The notes: generated by a model not told the origin, from the sequence alone. Shown: positions 51,142-60,925, numbered from the stretch's first letter. The stretch: DNA of 64,000 bases from Pseudodesulfovibrio cashew (GCF_009762795.1 NZ_CP046400.1:372001-436000); one strand, 5' to 3'. Made by a program: numbers and translations.

Positions 51142-52401
51142 CTATCTGACCAGCTCGAAATACATCGCCTTTCCGCCGGAGCTATAACATCCGCTCTTGA
51201 AGCGGACTATCTTGTTCCCGGCAGTATCGGTCACGTATCCGTCAGTACACGAACCCTTGCCGCTCACGACGTAATAATTCCCCGACTTGGATATCTTGCA
51301 GCGCTTTGTCTTCGTATCCATTTTGACTTTGCCGCTTGCGGCGTTCTTGCTTCCCTCGACATAGGTTCCATCGCCGTTGAACTGATACATGCGGTAGTGA
51401 TAGCTGCCGGCCCAGTAATCCTTTTTATCGGCGATGAAAGTTCCGGCTATCGTCGGCGTTCCAGTCGTTTTAACTCTGTCCTTATTGAGCGATGCGTTCC
51501 CTGTGGCCTGACGGAAGTACATCGCCTTGCCGCCGGAGCTATAGCATCCGCTCTTGAAACGAGTAACGGCATTGCCCTCGGTATCGGTAACGTATCCTTC
51601 GGTGCAGGAGCTCTTGCCCTTCACAACATAGGAATTGCCGGACTTCGACACCTTGAAGGTCTGCCTGCGATTACCCATCTTCACCTGGCCCGTCTTCGCA
51701 TTCTTGGTTCCGTCGATGTATGTTCCGTTTCCGTAGAAATGGTAGATGCGGTAGTAGTGATTTCCGCCCCAATAGTCCTGGCTATCGGAGATGAACGTTC
51801 CGGAAATCGCGGGAAGGCCTCCCCCGGAAACCCCGTTATGGCTTTTGCCGGAAGAACTGCCCGCCCCGAGCGGCAGGGCATTCGAGTTCCCCGAGGATCG
51901 GGGAGACGCGCCGGGATAGTACCAGGTATTCATGGCATGCCGGACCTGCTGTCTCGCCTGCTCCCGCCCTTTGAGGGACAACCCCTGGAAAACGTAACAC
52001 ATGCCGTTATAGTGCGAGGCCACAAGGGAGGAGTCGAACTGCGCGCCGTTATTGATGTGCCCTGAATAGACGCGCGTTACCGCAGGATAGCCTGAAATCT
52101 GTCCGGGCTGTTCGGAGACAAGGTTCTGGAAAGGAAGCCCCCGCCGGGTCATCTCGGCGGCCCAGGCGTCAAGCAGCTTCCCGAGCGGCACGTCCTGCGC
52201 CCGCGAGGAGTACAATTCTATAAAGGCATCCTGTGAAGGAGATACGCATTGTTTCAGGAGGTCATTACCCCTTGCGGATACGTTGTCATTCCACCCGGGC
52301 GGGCAAGTCAGGCCTTGAGACATGTCGGCGGCAAGCAGACATGAGGAAAAGCCGAGCGATGCAACAATTACCAAGACAACAATTCGACCCAGTTGATACA
52401 T
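51142..52401 (-). CDS. Secreted protein with a duplicated C-terminal domain
   Basis: A 419-residue protein starting at ATG after GGGAG. It has a signal peptide (about 1-24), an N-terminal domain shared with the gene at 49020 (about 28-175) and a Ser/Gly-rich linker. Then come two closely similar repeats of about 105 residues (about 200-305 and 313-419). Each runs from GTFI.D..DYW.G..YYR.Y.F.G.GTY..G.KNA through K.SKSG..YVV.GK.SCT.GYVTDT.GN to RFKSGCYSSGGKAMYF, with two conserved cysteines. The repeats look like small disulfide-bonded beta domains. Function unknown; secreted. Confidence 0.75.
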   Translation of the reverse strand: MYQLGRIVVLVIVASLGFSSCLLAADMSQGLTCPPGWNDNVSARGNDLLKQCVSPSQDAFIELYSSRAQDVPLGKLLDAWAAEMTRRGLPFQNLVSEQPGQISGYPAVTRVYSGHINNGAQFDSSLVASHYNGMCYVFQGLSLKGREQARQQVRHAMNTWYYPGASPRSSGNSNALPLGAGSSSGKSHNGVSGGGLPAISGTFISDSQDYWGGNHYYRIYHFYGNGTYIDGTKNAKTGQVKMGNRRQTFKVSKSGNSYVVKGKSSCTEGYVTDTEGNAVTRFKSGCYSSGGKAMYFRQATGNASLNKDRVKTTGTPTIAGTFIADKKDYWAGSYHYRMYQFNGDGTYVEGSKNAASGKVKMDTKTKRCKISKSGNYYVVSGKGSCTDGYVTDTAGNKIVRFKSGCYSSGGKAMYFELVR

Positions 52402-53074
52402 AATGCACTCCCGCTGAAAGGCCCTCTGGCGATCGCATTCACAGGGCACGGTTATGATGATTCTTTTGCCGATAGCATCAAGAGAACTCTTCGCATAGCA
52501 TTTGATCATCCTTAAAATTCCAATGCGCACACTCCGACTTCATCCACTCAACATAAGTACATGCGGATACACGTGCCCTGGATCGAAGGATCTTATCTCC
52601 ACACCGAGTTCTTCCTCTTTTTAATAGCCAGCCACTTGCATGATCGCCTATTTTTGCCACGTTTTTAACGTGATAGCAATAAATGCGAAAAGCGGAAATC
52701 CAAGTTCGCCCTGCGGTACGCTTATACTGTCAAGCCGGACAACCCGGCAGCCCGTCGGCAGCCCGTCGGCAGCCCGTCGGCAGCCCCGGGCTCACGCAGA
52801 GGAGCTGCCCGTCAACCACGCATGCAGGCTCCTCTGGCGGGCTGACCATCACTCTTATAATATCCGAAGGCATCTCCCGGGCCTATGATAGTCTTGACTC
52901 CAATGGCCGAGGCGCTCCTCCCCGGTCCATGCGACCGACAGGAAGTGAAGGTTCGCCCCAAAACGAGAGGCGCGAAATAACGACCAAACCATTAATGAAA
53001 ATCACGGCATCCGAAGGCAGTCTTTCAAAACAAATGAGAAAATCATTTATTACAAGAAACGGCAGCTTGATATC
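52402..53074. other. 673-bp intergenic region
   Basis: This stretch between two divergent genes holds an 11-bp tandem repeat at 52746-52788 and otherwise nothing I can call: no open frame with a ribosome site, no tRNA, no known RNA. The half near the kinase gene is AT-rich and may include its promoter. Confidence 0.5.
52746..52788. repeat. Tandem repeat, 11-bp unit GGCAGCCCGTC
   Basis: Three perfect copies (52746-52778) followed by a partial copy (GGCAGCCCCG). Unit length is not a multiple of three and the repeat lies between genes, so it is a variable-number candidate rather than coding. Confidence 0.9.
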
Positions 53075-54049
53075 ATGTCTGTAAACAAGAAACTGACCGA
53101 ACTCGCTTTGTATGCCGCCATCCTGATCGGTGGCTCCGCTGTTCTGCTGTCTCTGGATGCTTTCGAGTACCTCCACGACTTCGTAGCGACTCATGAAACA
53201 TACGAGGTCGACGAACTGTTTATCCTGATCCCCCTGCTGTTGTTCTGCCTGATCATTTACTCCTACCGTCGAAGCCAGGACCTTGTGGACAGGAACCGGG
53301 AATTGATAAACACGAGCAAGAAACTCCAAGCGGCATACGACAAAATCCATACTCTTTCCGAAACCCGGGAAAAGTTCATGTCCATCGCCTGCCACGAACT
53401 CAAGGGGCCCCTTGCCAGCGTAGCCACAGCCCTGGACCTGACCAAGCAGGCCGAATCCGAGGCAGAAGCCGAAGAAATGATGAGCCATGCAAGAAACAAC
53501 CTGAAGAACCTGCAATTGCTGGTCAGCGATGTGCTCTTGTTCACCAGCCTGAGCCATGACGACTCCCTTGCTGACACGGCCACGTTCTCCGTGCGCGAGA
53601 CACTCGAGTCAGTGCTCAGGATTACGATTCAGCCATGCCGTGACAAGAATCTATCACTGGAGCTGAATGTGGACGCGAATGTGCCGGACAGGGCTGTGGG
53701 CATTGAAGGATGGGTCCGCCTAATCTGCCTCAACCTGGTGGGCAATGCCATCAAATACACGAAGAAAGGCTCAATCTCGCTGCATTGCGGATTCCGGGAC
53801 GCGACCCGCCCTGAACTCATTCTGAAGGTCCGAGACACTGGAGTCGGGATCCCCGAAAACAAACTGGAGCTCGTGTTTGAGCCGTACGAACAGGCCCCCT
53901 TGTCGGAATGGGAAAAACGGGAAGGGCTGGGACTCGGCCTCTCGGTGGTCAAGGAGCTGGTAACCAGGCTGGACGGCACCGTGTCCGTTGAAAGCCAGGT
54001 CGACGTAGGCTCAACCTTCACGGTCGTGCTGCCCATCGAACTGCAATGA
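53075..54049 (+). CDS. Membrane-bound histidine kinase
   Basis: A 324-residue protein with two membrane segments (about 11-27 and 48-64) bracketing a short periplasmic loop. A coiled-coil linker leads to the H-box CHELKGPL (phospho-acceptor His around residue 109), then a HATPase with NLVGNAIKYT, DTGVGIPENKLE and GLGLGLSVVKEL. The H-box differs from the common HE[IL]RTPL. No response regulator is adjacent, so the partner is unknown. ATG start; a weak ribosome site. Confidence 0.88.
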   Translation: MSVNKKLTELALYAAILIGGSAVLLSLDAFEYLHDFVATHETYEVDELFILIPLLLFCLIIYSYRRSQDLVDRNRELINTSKKLQAAYDKIHTLSETREKFMSIACHELKGPLASVATALDLTKQAESEAEAEEMMSHARNNLKNLQLLVSDVLLFTSLSHDDSLADTATFSVRETLESVLRITIQPCRDKNLSLELNVDANVPDRAVGIEGWVRLICLNLVGNAIKYTKKGSISLHCGFRDATRPELILKVRDTGVGIPENKLELVFEPYEQAPLSEWEKREGLGLGLSVVKELVTRLDGTVSVESQVDVGSTFTVVLPIELQ

Positions 54050-54180
54050 CGGTCCAGCGGAAATGCGGACCATGAACCGCAAAAGGCCTGCGAAGCCCTG
54101 CCCTGCAGGCTACGTGAATGTAGGCCCATCCCTGAGGAGCCAATAAGGCTTCGTTAGGGGACACTCCAACGAGACTAAAG

Positions 54181-54214
54181 AACAAGCCCTTACAATTGAA
54201 TGCAAGGGCTTGTT
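54181..54214 (-). terminator. Hairpin of tRNA-Asp fragment A
   Basis: A perfect 11-bp stem AACAAGCCCTT/AAGGGCTTGTT lies directly downstream (minus strand) of fragment A, in the same relation as the terminator of the intact tRNA-Asp at 61.7 kb. Confidence 0.75.
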
Positions 54215-54263
54215 CTTTACTGGCGGAGCCGAAGGAACTCGCCCCCCGGACTCAGGCGTGACA
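54215..54263 (-). pseudogene. tRNA-Asp 3' fragment A
   Basis: On the minus strand this reproduces the end of tRNA-Asp with its CCA (forward TGGCGGAGCCGAAGG is identical), followed by a degraded match to the T and anticodon arms, in which GGCGTGACA is still legible. Forward CTTGTTCTTTAC just before it matches the DNA after the real tRNA. It is too short and damaged to be a functional tRNA. Confidence 0.75.
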
Positions 54264-54274
54264 ACATGAATAAG

Positions 54275-55192
54275 TCAGCTCCCTACCATGGCATAGCGAA
54301 CGACTTCAGACTCGACTTCGCCTTGATCTTCCGTTTGTCCGAAGACCGCAACCGTTACCGATACCGGCTCATGGAAATGGTACACGCCAATGGAGCTGCC
54401 GGGCCCTAAACCTGTATGCCCCCAGCAGTGTCGCGAGGGAGCCGTATCCACCATCATCCCCAACCCATATCCGGGTTCCATCCAGGGACGCCCTTCAACC
54501 GACACCTTCAGAGCCAGAGGAGACCGCATCGCAAAAAAGGTTTCCTGCTTGAGGAGCTTGCCGGAAGAAAGCTCTGCGAGGAAGGATGCCGCAGCCCGAA
54601 GAGTACCGACGACGACGCCGTGATACACCCAACCGGGATGATAGTTTTCCAGTTCGCCGAGGCCTGTCCGTCTCATATCATCCAGCCCGAGCGCTAAACC
54701 TGCATCCTGAATGCCCAGCGGAGCGAAGAGCAACTCCTCCAGCGCCGAGGCCAAACACCCGTTAGTCACCCGTTCAATCTCGCGGCGCACGTAGGCATAC
54801 CCGATGTTGGAGTACTGCCAACCGGCCCCAGGCTCAAAGAGCAGAACATTTGCCCTGGCCTTTTCGAGCAACGTATCGAAACTCCATGGCTCCCGACCCT
54901 GAGCAACAGCCTCATGATACGCCTTCAGCACCCAGTAATCCGGCACGCCTGCCGTATGCTGCAACAGGTGACGTAGCGTAAACGGTTGTCCCTTTACAGG
55001 CTCATCCAGGCGGAGCCTGCCCTGATCAACCAGAACAAGCGCAGCAGCAGCCATGACGGTCTTGCTGAAACTCCACCATGGAACTACGCGTGCTTCCCCG
55101 TGATCATCGACCGCTTTTCCCGCGACTCTTGTTTTCAACATACCAACAGTCCCCTGCACATTAAGATCCTGACAGCACAAGCTTAAAATCAA
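54275..55192 (-). CDS. Serine hydrolase of the beta-lactamase (class C) family
   Basis: A protein of up to 305 residues with the three class C signatures in order: SFSK (SxxK, nucleophile Ser), YSN and HTG. It fits the serine beta-lactamase/D-aminopeptidase/esterase family (COG1680). There is no clear signal peptide, so the role (peptidase, esterase or other) is open and antibiotic resistance should not be assumed. The given start is a TTG without a ribosome site right after a terminator; ATG 55141 after AGGGGA is a good alternative. The gene fits tightly between tRNA-Asp fragments A and B. Confidence 0.8.
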   Translation of the reverse strand: MILSLCCQDLNVQGTVGMLKTRVAGKAVDDHGEARVVPWWSFSKTVMAAAALVLVDQGRLRLDEPVKGQPFTLRHLLQHTAGVPDYWVLKAYHEAVAQGREPWSFDTLLEKARANVLLFEPGAGWQYSNIGYAYVRREIERVTNGCLASALEELLFAPLGIQDAGLALGLDDMRRTGLGELENYHPGWVYHGVVVGTLRAAASFLAELSSGKLLKQETFFAMRSPLALKVSVEGRPWMEPGYGLGMMVDTAPSRHCWGHTGLGPGSSIGVYHFHEPVSVTVAVFGQTEDQGEVESEVVRYAMVGS

Positions 55193-55195
55193 TAC

Positions 55196-55221
55196 TAAAA
55201 AACCTTACAAGCAATGTAAGG
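55196..55221 (-). terminator. Terminator hairpin of tRNA-Asp fragment B
   Basis: Stem CCTTACA/TGTAAGG, 7 bp, followed on the minus strand by TTTTTT. It lies directly after fragment B and 55 bp or less before the serine hydrolase start, so that gene needs its own promoter between them. Confidence 0.8.
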
Positions 55222-55228
55222 GCTTATC

Positions 55229-55281
55229 CTTTACTGGCGGAGCCGAAGGGGCTCGAACCCTCGGCCTCCGGCGTAACAGGC
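55229..55281 (-). pseudogene. tRNA-Asp 3' fragment B
   Basis: About 52 bases match the 3' half of tRNA-Asp (61733-61811) with two substitutions, including CCA, T arm, variable loop and anticodon stem. The anticodon triplet would read GTT instead of GTC, and the 5' half (D arm, acceptor 5' strand) is absent. It is a fragment and not a working tRNA. Confidence 0.85.
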
Positions 55282-55474
55282 AAGCACTTGGCTTTACCCA
55301 ACCCTATTTTATTGGAATTTTTGTCGCTTCACCTAGTCTCAAGTCGCTTTGAGAAGGTTAAAGGGCTCACCACTGGGCCCACCACATTAAGGCAACCGCA
55401 CGCCTCGAATCCACACATTCATAGCAGTTATTGACATGGTTTTCATTGTTTTGATGCCGTGATATTCGATCCCC

Positions 55475-56689
55475 ATGAAGGGACGGAAAAAAAACACGGC
55501 CCCCTTGATGGAGACGAGCGATGTAATCGAGGCCTGGGACGACTTCATCCTGTTCGCCGACGAGAAAGGGCTCGTATCGGAAACCTATGGGACCAGGCTC
55601 GCCTATCTTCCCGACATGGCAGGAAAAAGGGAACCCTTCTGGAACGTGCTGACCCTGAGTACTTCCTCCCTGAAGGAGACGCTGGACCGCTTCCCGCCCC
55701 TTCAGATCCACGAGATTTCCTGCGGGGAGGCGAGAAGCTTCCTGCTTCGCATCATCCCCCTATCCGCCGCCACGGCTGAATATGGCGGATATATCGTCAT
55801 CGCCACGGACAACCGCCCCATGGAAGCCCTCTACGAAAACTACGAGGAGCGGCTGGAGGACAACATCTCGGCCTGGTCGGACTCCATCACCCTGTTCAAC
55901 GCCTTCTTCGATACGGTCCTGGATGCCACTTTTCTCATCGATGAAGCCGGGGGAATCATTGCCGCCAACAGCGCGGCCCAGGAGAAACTTGCCAGGCCTG
56001 AGCAGAGCCTTGCCGGAGAAGACTGCACAAGGCTGCTGGGCAAACGGTTTCACCCTGCCATCAGGAATGCAATGCATACTCTCCGAGCAAAGGAGTTGTG
56101 GACGGAAAACGTCGTCGCCATTGACGGCGACGGGGAAGGTTTTCCAGCCGAAGCCACCCTGCGCAAGATCGACTTCGCAGACTACGCCCTGTTCCAGCTC
56201 ATCCTCCACGACTTGACTAGCCACGAGGAGCTCAAGGAGGACCTGCAGGAAAAGCAGGCCGAGGTGCGCGAGAAGGAAATCGCCCTGCGCCAGGTCATCA
56301 AGTCGTCGGTGGAAGACCGAAAGGAGATGCGCGAGCAGCTGACCAGCCAGGTCAGAAAACAGATGCTGCCCGCCCTGGAGCGCATCACCACCTCGGACAC
56401 CCCGGAAGTGCGCGAAGGCTATAAGACCGTCATTGAAGACCAGCTTGTGGACCTGGCCGGTGAATCACCGGGCGAGTTCGACTCCGACCTGCTCCGGCTC
56501 TCCCCCCGGGAAATGGAGGTCTGCCAGCTCATTCAGTTGGGCAGGAGCGGCAAGGAAATCGCGCAGTTGCTCAACATGTCCTTCGAGACCGTGCAGACGC
56601 ACCGCAAAAACATCCGCAAAAAACTCGGCCTGCGCGGCCGAAAAGCCTCTCTTTTCACCTACCTGCGGCAAAAGCCTTCTCTCGCCTGA
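55475..56689 (+). CDS. PAS-LuxR transcription regulator
   Basis: A 404-residue protein. A PAS-type domain lies at about 140-250 (ILDATFLIDEAGGIIAANSAAQE), followed by a long helical linker (about 250-300), and a C-terminal LuxR-type HTH (LSPREMEVCQLIQLGRSGKEIAQLLNMS..TVQTHR). The N-terminal 120 residues form another PAS-like domain. It probably senses a small ligand or redox state and controls nearby genes. It is the first gene after tRNA-Asp fragment B, reading towards the beta-lysine genes, which are the obvious candidate targets. Confidence 0.88.
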   Translation: MKGRKKNTAPLMETSDVIEAWDDFILFADEKGLVSETYGTRLAYLPDMAGKREPFWNVLTLSTSSLKETLDRFPPLQIHEISCGEARSFLLRIIPLSAATAEYGGYIVIATDNRPMEALYENYEERLEDNISAWSDSITLFNAFFDTVLDATFLIDEAGGIIAANSAAQEKLARPEQSLAGEDCTRLLGKRFHPAIRNAMHTLRAKELWTENVVAIDGDGEGFPAEATLRKIDFADYALFQLILHDLTSHEELKEDLQEKQAEVREKEIALRQVIKSSVEDRKEMREQLTSQVRKQMLPALERITTSDTPEVREGYKTVIEDQLVDLAGESPGEFDSDLLRLSPREMEVCQLIQLGRSGKEIAQLLNMSFETVQTHRKNIRKKLGLRGRKASLFTYLRQKPSLA

Positions 56690-56831
56690 TCGGGTATACC
56701 CGAATACCCGAGATATCCCTGACATGCCCCCTTGTCGGGGATATGTAATGCTGTTTCAATTTCCCCCGGAAACAGCATGCGCCGCCATGCCCCAAGCGAC
56801 AATGCACAATATCAAAGAATTGAAATTCGAC

Positions 56832-56987
56832 ATGACCGATATCTTGATTATTGCTTTTCCGCTTCTCGCCGCACTGTGTCTCACGCTCTTCACCACACTG
56901 CAGACAAGGGACGTCCTCCCGGACTCCTCTTTCAACAATGCGCGGTTCATCGTCATGCCGCGAAACTGCTATCTCAAAACTCCATAG
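56832..56987 (+). CDS. Small membrane protein candidate 1
   Basis: A 51-residue frame, MTDILIIAFPLLAALCLTLF..., with one strong membrane helix at residues 4-20 and a polar tail. The ribosome site is weak. It lies 140 bp after the LuxR gene and 9 bp before the next small candidate. Possibly real, possibly chance. Confidence 0.4.
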   Translation: MTDILIIAFPLLAALCLTLFTTLQTRDVLPDSSFNNARFIVMPRNCYLKTP

Positions 56988-56995
56988 GAGCCACC

Positions 56996-57079
56996 ATGAA
57001 ACGGATTCACCTGCTGCTGGCCGCGTTCGCGGTCACGCAATCTGTTCTCATGCCTTTTGGCTCCCAAAAGAAGTGGTGA
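56996..57079 (+). CDS. Small membrane or exported peptide candidate 2
   Basis: A 27-residue frame starting at ATG after TAGGAG, MKRIHLLLAAFAVTQSV..., with basic N-terminus then a hydrophobic run, like a signal peptide or single helix. It is followed by a 170-bp gap before the kamA gene. It is too short for a domain, but the ribosome site is good. Confidence 0.4.
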   Translation: MKRIHLLLAAFAVTQSVLMPFGSQKKW

Positions 57080-57247
57080 GAAAAATGGGTACCGCTCATC
57101 CGGCATCCCGCTTCCCGATGAGCCAATTCGCCTGAAGCCGCCAAGACCCCTGGCGAAGACAAACGGAAGGCCATCACGAGTTGTACTCCAATCATCTATG
57201 CCACCCCCAGTCCACCCTTGGACGAACATTGTAACCAAGGAGATAAA

Positions 57248-58561
57248 TTGAAAATATTCACAGAGCACCAACAGGAGGTTGCGGAAACGTTGCGCAAGAC
57301 CGCATCGAAATCCGACTGGACTGACTGGAAGTGGCATATCCGCCACGCCATCAAGTCGGTAGACGATTTCGAACGCGTTCTCGGCGTCACCTTCCCGGAA
57401 AAAAGGAAACGCATCTTCGAACGAACGCTCCGAAAGTTCCCCATGGCCGTGACGCCCTACTATCTTTCGCTCATTGATCCGGACGACTACGAGAACGACC
57501 CTATTTTTCACCAGTCCTTCCCGTCAGCCGACGAGTTGAGCATCGGGCGCTACGACATGACGGACCCGTTGCACGAGGACGAGGACAGCCCGGTGCCTGG
57601 CATCACTCACCGCTACCCGGACCGAGTCCTGTTCCACGTCAGCAACGTCTGCTCCATGTACTGCCGCCACTGTACCCGAAAGCGCAAGGTCGGCGACGTA
57701 GACTCCGTCCCGTCCAGGGCAGACCTTGAACAGGGACTGGAGTACATCCGCAATACACCGCAGATCCGCGACGTACTGCTCTCGGGCGGCGATCCGCTCA
57801 TGCTCTCAGACGAAAAGCTGGACTGGATTCTGACCAAAGTCGGGGAGATCGAACACGTGGACGTCATCCGCATCGGGACGCGCATGCCCGTGGTTTTGCC
57901 GTACCGGATCACCGAGGATTTGGTCGAGATGCTCAAGAAGCACCATCCCCTGTGGATCAACACCCATTTCAACCACCCGCGCGAGCTCACCGCGTCATCG
58001 AGAAAGGCCCTGCGGCGGCTGGCAGATGCAGGCATCCCGCTTGGCAACCAGAGCGTGCTTCTGTCGGGCGTCAACGACTGCCAGCGACTGATCAAGACCC
58101 TGAACCAAAAGCTCGTCAAGAACCGCGTGCGCCCGTACTACCTCTACCAGTGCGACCTCTCGGAAGGACTGACACACTTCCGCACGCCCATCGGCAAGGG
58201 CATCGAGATCATCGAGAGCCTGCGCGGGCACACCAGCGGCTTCGCCGTCCCCACCTATGTGGTGGATGCGCCTGGCGGCGGCGGAAAGATTCCGGTCATG
58301 CCCAACTACATCGTCTCCTGGGGGCCGAACAAGGTCGTGCTCCGAAATTACGAGGGCGTGATCACCACCTATAACGAGCCGGAATCGTACGAGCCGAACT
58401 ACTGCGACAGGGAGTGTGCAAACTGCAACCTCCAGCTCAAGGAGGAGGACGCCGAGGAAAAGGCCATCGGCATCGAAAAGCTCCTCTCGGACTGGGATGA
58501 CACCACCAGCCTCACGCCCGAGAACAACGAGCGCCTGGACAGGAGGGACGATGCAGCCTGA
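57248..58561 (+). CDS. ablA: Lysine 2,3-aminomutase
   Basis: A 437-residue protein matching KamA/AblA: radical SAM motif C135-SMY-C139-RH-C142, the PLP-binding Lys347 in APGGGGKIP, and a C-terminal cysteine cluster CDRECANC that binds zinc. It converts L-lysine to L-beta-lysine. The start is TTG 57248 after AAGGAGATAA, giving a normal N-terminus. It overlaps the next gene by about ten bases, which fits the two-step pathway to N-epsilon-acetyl-beta-lysine, an osmolyte known from methanogenic archaea and some bacteria. Confidence 0.95.
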   Translation: MKIFTEHQQEVAETLRKTASKSDWTDWKWHIRHAIKSVDDFERVLGVTFPEKRKRIFERTLRKFPMAVTPYYLSLIDPDDYENDPIFHQSFPSADELSIGRYDMTDPLHEDEDSPVPGITHRYPDRVLFHVSNVCSMYCRHCTRKRKVGDVDSVPSRADLEQGLEYIRNTPQIRDVLLSGGDPLMLSDEKLDWILTKVGEIEHVDVIRIGTRMPVVLPYRITEDLVEMLKKHHPLWINTHFNHPRELTASSRKALRRLADAGIPLGNQSVLLSGVNDCQRLIKTLNQKLVKNRVRPYYLYQCDLSEGLTHFRTPIGKGIEIIESLRGHTSGFAVPTYVVDAPGGGGKIPVMPNYIVSWGPNKVVLRNYEGVITTYNEPESYEPNYCDRECANCNLQLKEEDAEEKAIGIEKLLSDWDDTTSLTPENNERLDRRDDAA

Positions 58562-59411
58562 TGAAATCATCCATTTGGGCAACTCGGTCATCCAGCATGG
58601 GCCGGCCAATGATCGCATCTACCTGATGAAGCTCGACCCCGCCGATTTACCCGGCATCGCGCGCGAAATATACGAACTCGGCAGACAGAACGGCTACACC
58701 AAGCTCTTTGCCAAGGTGCCGGCCACGGCCGCGCCTCACTTCTCCGAACTGGGGTTCGTGGACGAGGCGCGTGTACCCAATATGTGCCGGGGGGATTGCT
58801 CCGCCTATTTCATGAGCAAATATCTGGATCAGAGCCGGGCCGTGCCCAGAAACATCGAACGCATCTCGGCGGTCCTGGACCAGGCGGACAAGAAATCGGA
58901 CGCGAGCTTTGAGCAGGATGGTCCGGACGAGATCGTCCGGCTGCGTCTCGGGGACGCCGAAGCGTTGGCGACCCTCTACAGCGAAGTCTTCAGGAGCTAC
59001 CCCTTCCCGGTCCACGATCCGGCCTTCCTCCGAAAATGCATGCTGGCCGACACGGCCTTTTTCGGCATCTTCGCCAAGGACAGGTTGATGGCGGCGGCCT
59101 CCATGGAAATGGACATGGACTGGCGCTGCGCGGAGATGACGGACTTCGCCACCCGACCGGACTACCGGGGCCGGGGCGCGGCAGGCAGGCTGCTCGCGAC
59201 CATGGAAGAGGCCATGCGGGATATCGGCATCAACGTGGCCTACACCATCGCCCGCGCCGAAAGCTACGGTATGAATATCGTCTTTGCCCGCGCCGGATAC
59301 GCCTTCGGCGGGACTCTGCACAACAACACGCAAATCGCTGGCAAACTGGAGAGCATGAATGTCTGGCACAAGCAGATCGTTTCTCGGCAAGGGACCGACC
59401 TTCCGTCTTGA
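58551..59411 (+). CDS. ablB: Beta-lysine N6-acetyltransferase
   Basis: A 286-residue protein starting at ATG after AGGAGGGACG inside the end of ablA. The C-terminal half is a GNAT domain ([29 protein letters not shown]). It lies where AblB always lies, beside ablA. It acetylates beta-lysine to the compatible solute. The 3' end overlaps the YitT gene by about 50 bp. Confidence 0.9.
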   Translation: MQPDEIIHLGNSVIQHGPANDRIYLMKLDPADLPGIAREIYELGRQNGYTKLFAKVPATAAPHFSELGFVDEARVPNMCRGDCSAYFMSKYLDQSRAVPRNIERISAVLDQADKKSDASFEQDGPDEIVRLRLGDAEALATLYSEVFRSYPFPVHDPAFLRKCMLADTAFFGIFAKDRLMAAASMEMDMDWRCAEMTDFATRPDYRGRGAAGRLLATMEEAMRDIGINVAYTIARAESYGMNIVFARAGYAFGGTLHNNTQIAGKLESMNVWHKQIVSRQGTDLPS

Positions 59412-60255
59412 CGTCGCCTATGCCGTCTGGTGGAACCTGGCCCTGATAACGGTCGGTTCACTGATCGTCTCCGTGGGCGTCAAGAGCCTTGCGGTGCCCC
59501 ATGAGCTGGTGGCGGGAGGCGTCTTCGGCCTCGCCTCCCTGGCGTATTACGTCACGGGCGTGCTTTCTCCAGGTTGGATCAACTTCCTGCTGAACATCCC
59601 GCTCTTCCTGTTTGCCTGGTTCAAGGTGAGCCGCAGGTTTTTCATCTACAGTGCGTATGCCACAGTGGCCACGACCCTGTTCTATGAGTTCGTGACCATC
59701 CCCATTCCGGTGAAGAACCAACTGTACGCCGCAGTGGCCAGCGGCGTCATCACCGGGTTCGGGGCCGGCCTCGTGCTCCGCTCTCTAGGTTCCAACGGTG
59801 GCCTGGACGTGGTCGCGGTGCACCTCTTCCAGCGGTTCAACATCGGCATCGGACGCGTCTATCTCCTCTTCAACACGCTCCTATACTGCGGCAGCCTGTT
59901 CCGGCTTCCGCTGGACGTCATCATCGCCTCGCTGATCATGGTCTTCATCACGGCAGTCGTTGTCGAGCAGACCCTGTCCCTCTTCAGCCAGCGAAAGGTG
60001 GTCCTGATCATTTCCAAACTCGCCGACGCCATCAGCGAGGACATCCTGACCCAGCTCAGGCAGAGCGCCACCTTCCTCAAAGGATTCGGGGCGTATTCGC
60101 GCAGAGAACAGAACGTCCTCATGACCGTGGTCAACAACGTGCAGCTCAAGAAGCTGGAGGAGATCACCTTCACCCGGGACGAGAATGCGCTCTTCATCGT
60201 GGAGAACACCTTCTCGGTGATCGGATCAAGCTTCTCCAGAAGAAAAATATATTGA
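59359..60255 (+). CDS. YitT-family membrane protein
   Basis: A 298-residue protein with five or six membrane helices in the first 190 residues (DUF161 type) and a cytoplasmic DUF2179 domain at the C-terminus (about 205-290). YitT proteins are widespread, with unproven role; they often sit beside osmolyte or lysine genes. It starts inside ablB. The tight overlap suggests it is co-translated with ablAB, perhaps handling osmolyte movement. Confidence 0.85.
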   Translation: MSGTSRSFLGKGPTFRLDVAYAVWWNLALITVGSLIVSVGVKSLAVPHELVAGGVFGLASLAYYVTGVLSPGWINFLLNIPLFLFAWFKVSRRFFIYSAYATVATTLFYEFVTIPIPVKNQLYAAVASGVITGFGAGLVLRSLGSNGGLDVVAVHLFQRFNIGIGRVYLLFNTLLYCGSLFRLPLDVIIASLIMVFITAVVVEQTLSLFSQRKVVLIISKLADAISEDILTQLRQSATFLKGFGAYSRREQNVLMTVVNNVQLKKLEEITFTRDENALFIVENTFSVIGSSFSRRKIY

Positions 60256-60287
60256 CCCCGTACCTTAAACCAATCGCAGGAGGCCCC

Positions 60288-60911
60288 ATGATTTCCAAGA
60301 ACAAGATCCTGGACAAGGTATATACCGCCAGGACCCACGCCGAACTGATGGATGCCTACAAGGACTGGGCTGGCGACTATGAAGAGGACACCGTAGGCGG
60401 CTTCGGCTACGTGGCGCCGAAGATCGCGGCGGATGTCCTGCACGGGCACCTGGACGACCCGACAGCCCTCATACTCGACGCGGGCTGCGGCACCGGACTG
60501 GTTGGCGAGGCGCTTTCCGCACAGGGATACTCCAACATGGACGCCCTGGACTACTCGCCCGACATGCTCGCCCGGGCCGAACGCAAGGGCCTCTATCACA
60601 CCCACCTCAACGCCGACCTCTCGCGCCCCCTGGACATCGCCGACGACTCGTACGACGCCGTGGTCTCCGCCGGCACGTTCACATACGGGCACGTGGACGC
60701 CTCAGCCTTGGGCGAGCTCGCCAGGATCACCAAGCCCGGCGGCTTCATCACCATCACAATCCGCGACGGCGCATTTGACGACCACGACTACCCTGAAAAA
60801 ATGCGCGAACTGGAAACAAAGAGAACCTGGAAACAGATCGAAATCCGGGACGAAGACTATCTGCAAAAGGAAGGTGTCGGCTGCAAGGTCTGCACGTTTC
60901 AAATAATTTAA
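60288..60911 (+). CDS. Class I SAM-dependent methyltransferase
   Basis: A 207-residue protein with motif I LDAGCGTGLVG at about residues 65-75 and motif post I LDYSPDML, then YDAVVSAGTFTYGHV. It starts at ATG after GCAGGAGG, 32 bp after the YitT gene. Substrate is unknown. Its sequence is clearly related to the next gene's product. Confidence 0.85.
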   Translation: MISKNKILDKVYTARTHAELMDAYKDWAGDYEEDTVGGFGYVAPKIAADVLHGHLDDPTALILDAGCGTGLVGEALSAQGYSNMDALDYSPDMLARAERKGLYHTHLNADLSRPLDIADDSYDAVVSAGTFTYGHVDASALGELARITKPGGFITITIRDGAFDDHDYPEKMRELETKRTWKQIEIRDEDYLQKEGVGCKVCTFQII

Positions 60912-60925
60912 GCCGGAGCCAGACC

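Noticed and set aside
54275..55192. Antibiotic-resistance beta-lactamase
   Set aside because: The SxxK/YSN/HTG motifs fit the wide class C serine hydrolase family. No signal peptide is seen and nothing points to resistance.
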